Below, piece after piece: positions 1 through 9,748 of a stretch of 64,000 nt of DNA. Each line of letters begins with the position of its first letter. Within the stretch, counting starts at the first letter, position 1. The DNA lies in assembly GCF_007830315.1 (NCBI RefSeq), contig NZ_VLKJ01000001.1, positions 434,001 through 498,000 of the forward strand. The letters run 5' to 3'. Both the position numbers and the translations under genes were made by a program. The stretch comes from Novosphingobium taihuense (GTDB lineage Bacteria > Pseudomonadota > Alphaproteobacteria > Sphingomonadales > Sphingomonadaceae). The notes under the pieces were generated by a model. It made no database searches, was not told where the DNA came from, and saw only the letters and a list, made by a program, of their open reading frames with translations.

Positions 1-120
1 TTCCTCTGCCGAAGCGGCGGCATCCTGCGCATGGGCGGCGGCGGAGAAGGCAAGAGCGAGGCCGCAAGCCCCTACGAGGAGCGCTGCCTGACCGGTGCGA
101 CCGGCGAATACGGACTTCAT
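1..120 (-). CDS. Exported protein, N-terminal fragment (cut by window edge)
   Basis: An ATG at 118-120 on the minus strand opens a frame that stays open to the left edge (40 codons). It begins [20 protein letters not shown] and continues as a hydrophobic stretch ending AHA followed by QDAAASAEE, a textbook Sec signal peptide with an AxA cleavage site. A purine-rich ribosome binding site (AAGGAAAAG) precedes the start. The Gln-Asp-Ala-rich mature start resembles sphingomonad outer-membrane receptors, but nothing in 40 residues decides the family. It diverges from typA. Confidence 0.7.
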   Translation of the reverse strand, partial: MKSVFAGRTGQAALLVGACGLALAFSAAAHAQDAAASAEE

Positions 121-337
121 CTGCGATCTTTTCCTTTTCTGGACCGGGCACTTGCCTTGCAAAGACAGTCCTGGCCGATGGCCACGAGGCCGGTAGGTAA
201 TCCTGTTCCCTGTCCCTGTTCTAGGGTGCGGAAAAGCCACGAACAATTCCAAGTCGACCAAATCCTTCGCAGCCCCCATGCATTTTCATGCCCTGTTGCA
301 AGCCGGTCACACTTGCAACCGCTTGCCACCCCAACCC

Positions 338-427
338 AAGCGTGCCTGCCGCAACGCATGCCCCTTGTTCCAAGCGTGCTTGCCGCAACGCGCGCGCCTT
401 GTTCCAAGCGTGCTTGCCGCAACGCAC
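338..427. repeat. Tandem repeat, 34-base period, in the typA leader
   Basis: Two full copies and one partial copy of a 34-base unit start at 338, 372 and 406. Each begins AAGCGTGC(C/T)TGCCGCAACGC and the full copies end CCTTGTTCC. The array lies between the exported-protein start (120) and the typA start (511), probably in the typA promoter or 5' leader. The rest of 121-510 holds no convincing gene. The apparent open frames crossing it are by-products of the repeat and GC content. Confidence 0.8.
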
Positions 428-510
428 AAATCCCTGTAAGCGCGCGCCGAAGTCGGAGCGGGCCAGTGCTTGTCCCGTGCCCCGAAGAATCCAACCGAAA
501 GCCTGTTTTC

Positions 511-2337
<1,827 letters not shown>

Positions 2338-2345
2338 GAAACACG

Positions 2346-2373
2346 AAAGGGCGGCTCGAAGGAGCCGCCCTTT
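2346..2373 (+). terminator. Rho-independent terminator of typA
   Basis: A perfect 12-base stem (AAAGGGCGGCTC with GAGCCGCCCTTT) closed by a GAAG tetraloop lies 9 bases after the typA stop and ends in a short T-run. Confidence 0.85.
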
Positions 2374-2385
2374 CTCGTTGACCTC

Positions 2386-2405
2386 CCCTCCCGCAAGCGG
2401 GAGGG
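2386..2405. repeat. Short palindromic REP-like repeat
   Basis: CCCTCCCGC-AA-GCGGGAGGG is a perfect palindrome. Two more of the same family occur at 34231-34282, so this is a dispersed intergenic element and not a single-gene terminator. The remaining DNA up to the terminator at 2671 shows no gene I can support. Confidence 0.7.
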
Positions 2406-2670
2406 ACCGGGGGTGTTCAAAAACACCTTTCCTACACACCCCTGCCCGACCTAGCCTCCGGGCCATGACCCACGCTGCAGCCCAACCCGCAGTTCGCACG
2501 CACAGCACTACGGATCAATCGATCCTGACGATCAATCGCGCCCAATTGATCGATTCCAATCTTTCTCTTGAACAGTGTAAACCCCGTAAACCCCCCGTCG
2601 ATTTTCAGGGCGACGGCGAGGCATTGTGCGATCCCTTCGCCGATCCGTTCTGCGGGCGCGCACCACACGA

Positions 2671-2703
2671 AAAAGCTGCGGCGCTTCCCGCACCGCAGCT
2701 TCT
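2671..2703 (-). terminator. Terminator of the outer-membrane protein gene
   Basis: Arms AAGCTGCGG (2673-2681) and CCGCAGCTT (2693-2701) form a stem; read on the minus strand it is followed by a run of T. It lies about 50 bases past the stop of the OMP gene. Confidence 0.75.
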
Positions 2704-2753
2704 CCCGGTTCGCCGCTCCCGCGCCTTGCGGCGGGGAGCGCGCTATCTGTTCG

Positions 2754-3650
2754 TCAGAACCGCAGGCCGACCACCGCGCGCACCGCGTGGGTGTCGAAGT
2801 GCTTGTCCTGCAAGCGGAAATTCGTGCCGCCGCCGTTCAGCAGGAACGGATTGGTGTCGGGCGCAGTGCCCTGGCTCACGCGGACCGAATACTTGTTGTC
2901 GTTGTAGCGGCTGTAGAGATACTCGAGCCCGAGCGAGAGGTGATCCGACAGCATGATTTCGGTACCGCCGCCGGCCTGCCAGCCCCACACCATCTTGTCG
3001 TCGCGGTCTTCGGCGAACGCGTTGGAGGTGTTGCTGGTGGTGAAGTCGTGCTTGATCTTGCCGTAGCTAACGCCACCCGTACCGTAGAACAGCGCCCCGC
3101 CACCCGGCGTGAAGCCGAGGCGCGCACGGGCCGAGATGGCGTAGTCAAGCTTGCGGTCGATGCGGTAGAACGCAGGCGAGGTGCTGTAGGCGGTCGAGCG
3201 GTCGACCGATTCATTGCGCGAACCTTCGATCAGGCCGCCGATCACCACGTCGCCCATGCGCTTGTCGAGGCCGATGCGGACAGCGTATTCCGCGCCCGTC
3301 TTGTCGGTCGAGCAGCCGCCGCCGCGCGTCGAGGTAAGTGCGCCGCAATTAGCAAAGCCTGGCGAGAAGGCGTTGGCACCAAGCACAGTGTTCACGTTAT
3401 CGTTGTAGTTGCCGTCGCGGTTCGTGTCGAAGCCGAAGGTGCCGTTGTTCTTGCCGAGCATGCCAATGCCGCCCGCGCCCTGGATGTACACGCCGTCGAA
3501 GTGGCGATCGCGGTTGAACCCGTCGGTCGTCGTGCCGCTGGTCGTCGTGGTCGTCGACATGTCATCGCCACTGTCCTGCGCCATGCTCGGAGCGGCGACG
3601 AACGCCAGCGTCGCGGCCAGCGGCCACGCGAAGATTGTCTTCGAAGTCAT
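2754..3650 (-). CDS. Outer-membrane beta-barrel protein
   Basis: 298 residues. The start chosen (ATG 3648-3650) follows an AGAGGG ribosome binding site and gives a clean signal peptide (MTSKTIFAWPLAATLAFVAA, cleavage after PSMA). The mature chain alternates polar and hydrophobic residues in strand-like segments, with Gly/Tyr-rich turns (YIQGAGGIGMLG, FYGTGGVSYG, LGLEYLYSRY), and ends in ...VVGLRF, a terminal Phe typical of BAM-inserted porins. It resembles the OmpA/Omp25-like barrel family (outer_membrane beta-barrel, PF13505). The acidic Asp/Ser/Thr-rich stretch after the signal is probably a flexible N-terminus. Two Cys (in NCGALTSTRGGGCS) could form a loop disulfide. Substrate unknown. Confidence 0.8.
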   Translation of the reverse strand: MTSKTIFAWPLAATLAFVAAPSMAQDSGDDMSTTTTTSGTTTDGFNRDRHFDGVYIQGAGGIGMLGKNNGTFGFDTNRDGNYNDNVNTVLGANAFSPGFANCGALTSTRGGGCSTDKTGAEYAVRIGLDKRMGDVVIGGLIEGSRNESVDRSTAYSTSPAFYRIDRKLDYAISARARLGFTPGGGALFYGTGGVSYGKIKHDFTTSNTSNAFAEDRDDKMVWGWQAGGGTEIMLSDHLSLGLEYLYSRYNDNKYSVRVSQGTAPDTNPFLLNGGGTNFRLQDKHFDTHAVRAVVGLRF

Positions 3651-3764
3651 TGAAAATCCCTCTTGTTCTGATGCGTCCCGGACGCGCAGTGGTGTAACTG
3701 CCGCGGGACTGATTGGTTTCCGCAATTGCGTCCGGTCCGGACCGACCTGTCCCTCGAGACAGGG

Positions 3765-4388
3765 TCAGTAGTCGGCCGCGCCCCAGTTTTTGGAGGGCTG
3801 CCGGTTGCTCTGGTCCACCTGTCCCGCGGCCATCTGGCGTGGCGCTTCGAACGCGTCTTTCCCCATGTAACGGTCGAACTCTTCGAGGAAGCGGCGCGTC
3901 AGCCGCTGGTCCTCCTGCGGCGCGATCGCATCGCGCAGCTCGGGGAAGCGGCTGCCCTCTTCCTCGTAGACGTGTGTCAGAACGGCAGCCCGGATATGGC
4001 CAACCTTGTCGCGCCAGTCCTGCCCCATCGGGTCAAGCGTTTCGAGCGCGCCCATTTGGATGCGCGTCATCGCGTGCTCCTCGTAGGCCATTCCGGCGCC
4101 CGTCTTGCTGCTCTCGTTGGCCATGGCCGGATAGAGCACGGCTTCCTCGGCATTGGCGTGGGCGGTCAGCACCATCGAAAGGTCACGCAGAGCCGCGCGG
4201 CGCTCGGCCACAGAATTGGCGCCCAGTGCCAGTGCGAAGCAGGCCTCGATCCGGCGGTGATGTTCAAGCGCGTGCGACAGCCAGTCTCCCGGCCGGGCAA
4301 GACCCTGCGCGTGGGCGCGTGCCTGCTGGCGATCGTCATCGTTCTCGGGCGGCGTGATGGCGGCTACGATCTTGTCCAGAAACGACAT
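3765..4388 (-). CDS. Hemerythrin HHE-domain protein
   Basis: 207 residues, all-helical, with the non-haem di-iron ligand pattern of HHE proteins: His39 and His43/44 (HALEHHRRIE), His77 and Glu81 (HANAEE), His105 (YEEHAMT), and a later HVYEEE. Such proteins bind O2 or NO or sense iron and oxygen; the specific role here cannot be read. The N-terminal 25 residues (KIVAAITPPENDDDR) resemble the tail of sphingomonad homologues. It diverges from the glycosyltransferase gene, with about 170 bases between the two starts. Confidence 0.8.
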   Translation of the reverse strand: MSFLDKIVAAITPPENDDDRQQARAHAQGLARPGDWLSHALEHHRRIEACFALALGANSVAERRAALRDLSMVLTAHANAEEAVLYPAMANESSKTGAGMAYEEHAMTRIQMGALETLDPMGQDWRDKVGHIRAAVLTHVYEEEGSRFPELRDAIAPQEDQRLTRRFLEEFDRYMGKDAFEAPRQMAAGQVDQSNRQPSKNWGAADY

Positions 4389-4560
4389 TTGCTCAACTCC
4401 TGCTGAAGCACAGATGCTGAGCGGGCGGCAGGGGTGGCAGTTCCACAGCCAGTTGCCTGCCGCGACAGACCGTGCGCTGGCTGACGCGAACCGCGCAAAA
4501 GTCGCATGGAGAGGTCGCTGTCACTCGCCATTCATCCTCGCCCGGTCTATGGCGCAGGCG

Positions 4561-5754
4561 ATGAGCGAGGCAAACTCCCCCTTCCCGACCGACCTGTCCA
4601 CCCTTCGCGTGGCGCTGTTCAGCGGCAACTACAACTATGTGCGCGATGGCGCGAACCAGGCTTTGAACCGCCTCGTCGGCTACCTGCTGCGGCAGGGAGC
4701 GGACGTGCGCATCTATGCACCCAAGGTGGAGAACCCGGCGTTTCCCGCTACCGGCACGCTCGTCGGCATCCCCTCGTTCGCGATCCCCGGCCGCCCCGAG
4801 TACCGCTTCCCGCTCTCGCTCAGCCCCCGGGTACGCCGCGATCTGGCGGCGTTCGACCCACACGTGGTGCACGTCTCGTCGCCGGACGTCGTCGCGCATC
4901 GCGCCGTATCGTGGGCACGGCATCGCAGGCTGCCGATCCTCGCCTCGGTCCACACCCGGTTCGAAACCTATTTCCGCTACTACAACATGGCCTGGGCCGA
5001 ACCTGCAGTCGAAGCGCTGATGCGCCGGTTCTACCGCCGCTGCGATGCGCTCGTCGCGCCGTCGGAATCGATGGCACAAGTGCTGCGCGACCAGCGGATG
5101 AACTATGACATCGACATCTGGTCACGCGGTGTCGATCGCGAGATCTTCCATCCCGGTGCCCGAAGCCTGGAATGGCGGCGCGAACTTGGCATAGCCGACG
5201 ACGACGTGGTGATCGGCTTCCTCGGACGTCTGGTCATGGAGAAAGGGCTCGATGTCTTTTCGGACTCGATCGATCAGTTGGTCCGTAGGGGCGTGAAGCA
5301 TCGCGTGCTTGTGGTGGGCGAAGGCCCCGCGCGCGAATGGTTTGCCGCGCGCCTTCCCGATGCTGCCTTCGCAGGCTTTCAGGGCGGGCACGATCTCGGC
5401 CGCGCGGTGGCCAGCATGGACGTGCTGTTCAACCCTTCGGTCACCGAAACCTTCGGCAACGTCACGCTCGAGGCAATGGCCTGCCGCGTGCCGGTGGTTG
5501 CAGCAGCGGCTACCGGGAGCCAGAGCCTTGTCGACGACAACGTCTCGGGCCGCCTGATCACACCCGGCGCAGTGCGCCAGTTCGCCGAAGCGCTGCGCTG
5601 CTATGCCGAGGACGCCGCCTTGCGTGCAAGGCATGGTGCGGCCGGCGAGGAGCGCAGCCTCGAGTTTTCATGGGACCGGATCAATCAGGCGGTTGCCGAC
5701 ACTTACCTCAGGCTTGTGCGCCAGAAGGCGAAAGCGCAGGACGCCAAACGCTAG
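4561..5754 (+). CDS. GT4-family glycosyltransferase
   Basis: 397 residues from the chosen start (MSEANSPFP; ATG 4549 four codons upstream is equally possible). The frame extends further upstream into the hemerythrin gene, which is unlikely to be coding. It has a GT-B fold: the N-terminal domain opens VALFSGNYNYVRDGANQALNRL, and the C-terminal domain carries GFLGRLVMEKGLDVF and the donor-binding E-x7-E motif in ETFGNVTLEAMA. It resembles the GDP-mannose- or UDP-sugar-dependent alpha-glycosyltransferases used for glycolipids (MgtA/SqdX-like). Its TAG stop overlaps the opposing stop of the next gene within a shared CTAG. Confidence 0.85.
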   Translation: MSEANSPFPTDLSTLRVALFSGNYNYVRDGANQALNRLVGYLLRQGADVRIYAPKVENPAFPATGTLVGIPSFAIPGRPEYRFPLSLSPRVRRDLAAFDPHVVHVSSPDVVAHRAVSWARHRRLPILASVHTRFETYFRYYNMAWAEPAVEALMRRFYRRCDALVAPSESMAQVLRDQRMNYDIDIWSRGVDREIFHPGARSLEWRRELGIADDDVVIGFLGRLVMEKGLDVFSDSIDQLVRRGVKHRVLVVGEGPAREWFAARLPDAAFAGFQGGHDLGRAVASMDVLFNPSVTETFGNVTLEAMACRVPVVAAAATGSQSLVDDNVSGRLITPGAVRQFAEALRCYAEDAALRARHGAAGEERSLEFSWDRINQAVADTYLRLVRQKAKAQDAKR

Positions 5755-6203
5755 CGCAGGACGCCGACGGCCTTCATCCGGCTGGCGTACCACAGGAAAA
5801 ACACCAGCGAGCCCCATATCACCAGGTTCATCGCCATCATCGCCCCGCTGTTCATCGAGGCGGGCATGGTGCTGTCGAGAAAGTGGGAAATCTGGCTGAC
5901 AGCAAGGCCCAGCAGCGAGACCGCAAAGGCGGTGACCGCGTGGCGGGATCTCAGCAGCAGCAGGACAGATCCCGCGAGCGAGCCCCATACGCCCAGTGCC
6001 CAGAACGCGCTGAGCCACGCTGGCATGGCCTGCATGTAGGCAATCTCGGCTTCACCCATGCCGACAGACTTCATGTAGCCCAGCGGATCAAGCTTGCTCA
6101 TCGTGTAGTCAACGCAGCCGAAGCTGTTCCACAGCAGGCTGATCACACCGATCGCCCAGAGATGGGCTGGCGTGCGCGCTGGCGTGGCTTGCAGGTTCTC
6201 CAT
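5751..6203 (-). CDS. Small integral membrane protein, four predicted helices
   Basis: 150 residues. The start at ATG 6201-6203 is preceded by AGAGGA. Hydrophobic segments lie at about residues 15-30, 62-85, 92-112 and 122-142, separated by short polar loops. It resembles a conserved alphaproteobacterial membrane protein family of unknown function. No catalytic motif is visible. It is convergent with the glycosyltransferase gene, the two stops sharing CTAG. Confidence 0.65.
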   Translation of the reverse strand: MENLQATPARTPAHLWAIGVISLLWNSFGCVDYTMSKLDPLGYMKSVGMGEAEIAYMQAMPAWLSAFWALGVWGSLAGSVLLLLRSRHAVTAFAVSLLGLAVSQISHFLDSTMPASMNSGAMMAMNLVIWGSLVFFLWYASRMKAVGVLR

Positions 6204-6289
6204 GGGTCCTCTCCCCCTGTCACCAGAGGAGAAGATACCATGGAGCATCGCATCATCAAAGCGCCGCGAAAGCGCTGACTCGATGAGCA

Positions 6290-6916
6290 TCAGAGGCGTT
6301 CGATCCGGCGTGCAGCTTCGTCGAGGATGTCGGCGACGGCGTGGGCAGTTTCCGTGTCGAAGCCCTTCTCGATCGCGCGGTTGCGCAGCACGGCGTGCAG
6401 GTTGCCCATCGCACGGCGCACGGGCGGGCTTTCGGCCCGGTCACGCTGTTCGCCCAACGCCTTGAGCCGCGCGATGACCGTCTCGATCTCGGCATCCTTT
6501 TCGGCCAGTTCGGCGCGCCCGGCGCCGGTTACGGCAAAGGCCTTGCGCGGACCGTCTCCGGCTTCCTCGATGATCAGCCCTTCGTCTACCAGCAGGCTGA
6601 GCGTGGGATAGACGACGCCGGGACTTGGCGCATATTCGCCGCCTGCCAGATCGCCCACGGCCCGTATCAGATCATAGCCGTGGCGCGGCTGTTCGGCGAC
6701 GAGGTGAAGCAGGAGCAGGCGAAGTTCCCCCCCTGCAAACATTCGTCCGCCACGACGACCACCGCCGCCACCGCCCCGGCCTCGTCCGCCACCGAAGGGC
6801 CCGTCCTCACCAAACGGCCCGCCGCGCCCAAACGGAGCGCCGAGCCGACCGGCCATCATCATCTTCATCATATGTCGGCCGCGCGGATGGCGGCCATGTT
6901 CGAAATGCATGTGCAT
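6290..6916 (-). CDS. PadR-family transcriptional regulator
   Basis: A PadR winged helix is clear (GELRLLLLHLVAEQPRHGYDLI ... SPGVVYPTLSLLVDEGLI), followed by the C-terminal dimerisation helices. Before it comes an unusual His/Met-rich and then Gly/Arg-rich low-complexity head (MHMHFEHGRHPRGRHMMKMM, GGGRGRGGGGGGRRGG), which is common in sphingomonad PadR proteins and may be disordered or bind metal. The start is placed at the Met preceded by AAAGGA (6916); the ATG at 6928 has no ribosome binding site and the one at 6910 is an alternative. A perfect palindrome lies 20 bases upstream, suggesting autoregulation. Confidence 0.85.
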   Translation of the reverse strand: MHMHFEHGRHPRGRHMMKMMMAGRLGAPFGRGGPFGEDGPFGGGRGRGGGGGGRRGGRMFAGGELRLLLLHLVAEQPRHGYDLIRAVGDLAGGEYAPSPGVVYPTLSLLVDEGLIIEEAGDGPRKAFAVTGAGRAELAEKDAEIETVIARLKALGEQRDRAESPPVRRAMGNLHAVLRNRAIEKGFDTETAHAVADILDEAARRIERL

Positions 6917-6936
6917 ATATCCTTTCATGATGCGTC

Positions 6937-6950
6937 TAAGATATATCTTA
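6937..6950. promoter_or_regulatory. Candidate PadR operator
   Basis: TAAGATATATCTTA is a perfect 14-base palindrome in the divergent region between the padR-type gene (start 6916) and rarA (start 7009). It is AT-rich in otherwise GC-rich DNA. It is placed where an autorepressor would bind, but binding is inferred only. Confidence 0.5.
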
Positions 6951-7008
6951 ATCGCGATCTGGCAAGAGGCGGGTGCAATTTTTTCGCAAGCGCCCTATCT
7001 CGGCAGCA

Positions 7009-8331
7009 ATGGCCGACCTCTTCGCCCCGCCGCCGCAGGACCGCCCGCCACCCGAAGCCAGCGCCGAAGCGCCGCTGGCCGACCGGTTGCGACCGCGCGA
7101 CCTGACGGAAATCATCGGGCAGGACCACCTCACCGGCCCTGAAGGCGCGATTGGGCGCATGGTTGCCGCGGGCAAGCTGACCTCGATGATCCTGTGGGGG
7201 CCGCCGGGCACCGGCAAAACCAGCATTGCCCGCCTTCTCGCCGAAGCCGTTGGCATGCGCTACGTGGCCTTGAGCGCGGTGTTCTCGGGCGTCGCAGACC
7301 TCAAGAAGGCCTTTGCAGAAGCTGACGCGATGGCCTCTGCCGGGCGGCGAACGCTGCTGTTCGTGGATGAGATCCACCGCTTCAACCGCGCCCAGCAGGA
7401 CGGCTTCCTGCCCTTCGTGGAGAATGGCACGGTCACGCTGGTTGGCGCGACGACCGAGAACCCCTCGTTCGCCTTGAATGCCGCGCTGCTCAGCCGAGCG
7501 CAGGTGCTGATCCTGCACCGGCTGGATGCCGCCGCGTTGGGCACCCTGCTCGACCGGGCCGAGGAGATCACCGGCCTGCGCCTCCCCCTCACCCCGCCCG
7601 CGCGCGAGGCGCTGGTGGCCTCCGCCGATGGGGACGGACGTTTTCTTCTCAACCAGGCGGAGATGCTTTTCGACGTATCGCTGCCCGCGCCGCTCGATCC
7701 CGAGGGCCTCGGCAAGTTCCTGATGCGGCGGGTGGCCGTCTATGACAAGGACCGCGAAGGGCACTACAACCTCATTTCCGCGCTGCACAAGGCGGTGCGC
7801 GGCTCTGATCCGCAGGCCGCGCTTTATTACATGGCGCGGATGCTGGTGGCAGGCGAGGAGCCGCTCTACGTGTTGCGGCGGCTGGTGCGCATGGCGGTGG
7901 AGGACATCGGCCTCGCCGATCCGCAGGCATTGGTGCAGTGCCTTGCCGCCAAGGACGCTTACGAGTTCCTCGGCAGTCCCGAAGGGGAACTCGCCATCGT
8001 CCAGGCCCTGCTCTACATCGCCACCGCACCCAAATCGAACGCGGCCTACATGGCGCACAAGGCGGCATGGAAATCGGCACGCGATACGGGCTCGCTGATG
8101 CCGCCGGCCAACATCCTCAACGCGCCGACCAAGCTGATGAAGGACATCGGCTATGGCGCGGGCTATGCCTACGATCATGATGCCGAGGACGGCTTTTCCG
8201 GCGCCAACTACTGGCCCGAGGGCATGGCCGCGCAGACATACTATGCCCCGGTCGAACGCGGCTTTGAACGCGAGGTGGCCAAGCGGCTCGAATGGTGGGA
8301 TCGCAAACGCCGCGAGCGCCAGGGGGAATGA
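7009..8331 (+). CDS. rarA: Replication-associated recombination protein RarA (MgsA)
   Basis: 440 residues, the normal length. AAA+ ATPase: LADRLRPRDLTEIIGQDHL near the N-terminus, Walker A GPPGTGKTSIARLLA, Walker B LLFVDEIHRFNRAQQD, sensor 1 VGATTENPSF, and the C-terminal tetramerisation region YYMARMLVAGEEPLYVLRRLVRMAVEDIGLADP. RarA acts at stalled replication forks and on single-stranded DNA with SSB and RecQ-type helicases. The start is ATG 7009 (MADLFAPPP). The next gene starts inside its stop codon. Confidence 0.95.
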   Translation: MADLFAPPPQDRPPPEASAEAPLADRLRPRDLTEIIGQDHLTGPEGAIGRMVAAGKLTSMILWGPPGTGKTSIARLLAEAVGMRYVALSAVFSGVADLKKAFAEADAMASAGRRTLLFVDEIHRFNRAQQDGFLPFVENGTVTLVGATTENPSFALNAALLSRAQVLILHRLDAAALGTLLDRAEEITGLRLPLTPPAREALVASADGDGRFLLNQAEMLFDVSLPAPLDPEGLGKFLMRRVAVYDKDREGHYNLISALHKAVRGSDPQAALYYMARMLVAGEEPLYVLRRLVRMAVEDIGLADPQALVQCLAAKDAYEFLGSPEGELAIVQALLYIATAPKSNAAYMAHKAAWKSARDTGSLMPPANILNAPTKLMKDIGYGAGYAYDHDAEDGFSGANYWPEGMAAQTYYAPVERGFEREVAKRLEWWDRKRRERQGE

Positions 8332-9200
8332 CGCCCACCCGCTTCGGCCACTTCATTGCCATCGACTGGTCAGGCGCTGCTGGAGAGCGGCACAAGGGCA
8401 TCGCCTTGGCGCTCGCTACGCGCGGCACGGCAGCGCCGCAGATCGTGCGCCCCGGCCATCGCTGGTCGCGCGAGGAGGTGCTGTGCTACCTGCGCGACGA
8501 GTTGCCGGACGATACGCTGGTCGGCATGGATCTGGGCATCTCCCTGCCCTTCGTAGACAGGGACAGCTTTTTCCCCGGCTGGTCGCAAAGCCCCGCGACG
8601 GCGCGCGAACTGTGGGCGCTGATCGATACCATCTGCGCCAATGAACCTCACCTTGGCGTCTCCGCTCTGGTGGACCATCCCGATCTCAGCGGCTACTTCC
8701 GCCGCCACGGCGGGCGCGAAGGCGAGCACTTCGGCGGAGGGCAAGGAAGGTTTCGCGCCACCGAAGTCGCTCAGCGCCGCTTGGGCTGCAAGCCCTACTC
8801 CAACTTCAACCTCGTCGGCGCGGCGCAGGTCGGCAAGTCCAGTCTCTCAGGCATGCGCCTGCTTCACCGCCTGGGGAATCGCGCCAGCGTCTGGCCGGTC
8901 GATGGTCTGCCTGCGAAGGGTCCGGTGATCTGCGAGATCTACACGACCATCGCTGCAATGGCCGCCGGGCGAACGGCATCACGCTCGAAGATGCGCTCCG
9001 CCGCCGAAGTGGACGAGGCATTGGTGGCGCTGGGCTCCACGCCCTCGGGCCTGTCAGGCTCGCTCGACGATCACACCTGCGACGCGCTCGTCACCGCCGC
9101 CTGGCTGCGCAATGCCGCGCACGATCCGCGCCTGTGGCACCCGCGCGAACTTTCCGACGAAATTGCGCGCACCGAGGGCTGGACGTTTGGGGCACTCTAG
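8328..9200 (+). CDS. DUF429-like RNase H-fold protein
   Basis: 290 residues, beginning with an ATGA overlap with rarA, so probably co-translated. It opens with FIAIDWSGAAG and then VGMDLGISLPF, the acidic first strands of an RNase H-like fold seen in DUF429 and related proteins, and ends with a conserved DDHTCDALVTAAWLR (a candidate metal-binding Asp-Asp). No function is established for this group. Its coupling to a recombination factor suggests a DNA role, but this is inference. Confidence 0.6.
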   Translation: MTPTRFGHFIAIDWSGAAGERHKGIALALATRGTAAPQIVRPGHRWSREEVLCYLRDELPDDTLVGMDLGISLPFVDRDSFFPGWSQSPATARELWALIDTICANEPHLGVSALVDHPDLSGYFRRHGGREGEHFGGGQGRFRATEVAQRRLGCKPYSNFNLVGAAQVGKSSLSGMRLLHRLGNRASVWPVDGLPAKGPVICEIYTTIAAMAAGRTASRSKMRSAAEVDEALVALGSTPSGLSGSLDDHTCDALVTAAWLRNAAHDPRLWHPRELSDEIARTEGWTFGAL

Positions 9201-9229
9201 CGCTAAGGCGCGTCTCGCGTTACGCGCGG

Positions 9230-9305
<76 letters not shown>

Positions 9306-9314
9306 TTTCCACCC

Positions 9315-9548
9315 TTACCGGTCATTCGCGGCAAAGCGCGTAAGCAGGCGCTCCAGCCGCTGCAACTCTTCTTCGCGCAACGCGCGGATTTCCAGCATGA
9401 TCGCGCTCAGTTCGGGCGAATCCAGCGCAATCGTCAGGTCGTTCAAGGTCATGTCGTGATCCTCGACGGCACAGAACGCGTCGCGCAGATGCGCCGCAAT
9501 TTCGCGCAAGCGCTGTTCATCAGGAAGGGGCGAACTGCTGCCGGACAT
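9315..9548 (-). CDS. Small hypothetical helical protein
   Basis: 77 residues from ATG 9546-9548 (MSGSSSPLPDEQRL). The frame extends to a TTG at 9593, giving 92 residues. The chain is almost wholly amphipathic helix, rich in Leu, Glu and Arg (IMLEIRALREEELQRLERLL), probably a coiled coil. I do not recognise a family. It sits between tRNA-Thr and hppD on the opposite strand. Confidence 0.5.
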   Translation of the reverse strand: MSGSSSPLPDEQRLREIAAHLRDAFCAVEDHDMTLNDLTIALDSPELSAIMLEIRALREEELQRLERLLTRFAANDR

Positions 9549-9679
9549 ACTTTGACATACCATAGAATGCTGAATTCCCGAAGATTTCGTCAACCTTTAA
9601 TCTGCCCCCCGCCGTTGACCTGATGCGGCACGCCGCAAACACTGCGGACACACCTTCAGATTCTGCGCGACAGAGGAAT

Positions 9680-9711
9680 GCAAATCTGGTATAAAATGAA
9701 ACCAGTTTTGC
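9680..9711. promoter_or_regulatory. Long inverted repeat upstream of hppD (operator candidate)
   Basis: The left arm GCAAATCTGGT (9680-9690) and right arm ACCAGTTTTGC (9701-9711) match at 10 of 11 positions around an AT-rich 10-base centre (ATAAAATGAA) that could hold a -10 element. It lies 38 bases before the hppD start. A regulator of tyrosine catabolism (IclR-, MarR- or Lrp-type) is a plausible ligand; none is encoded nearby. Confidence 0.6.
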
Positions 9712-9748
9712 AGACCATGCCTGCAGTGCGAAATTACCGGAGATTGCC

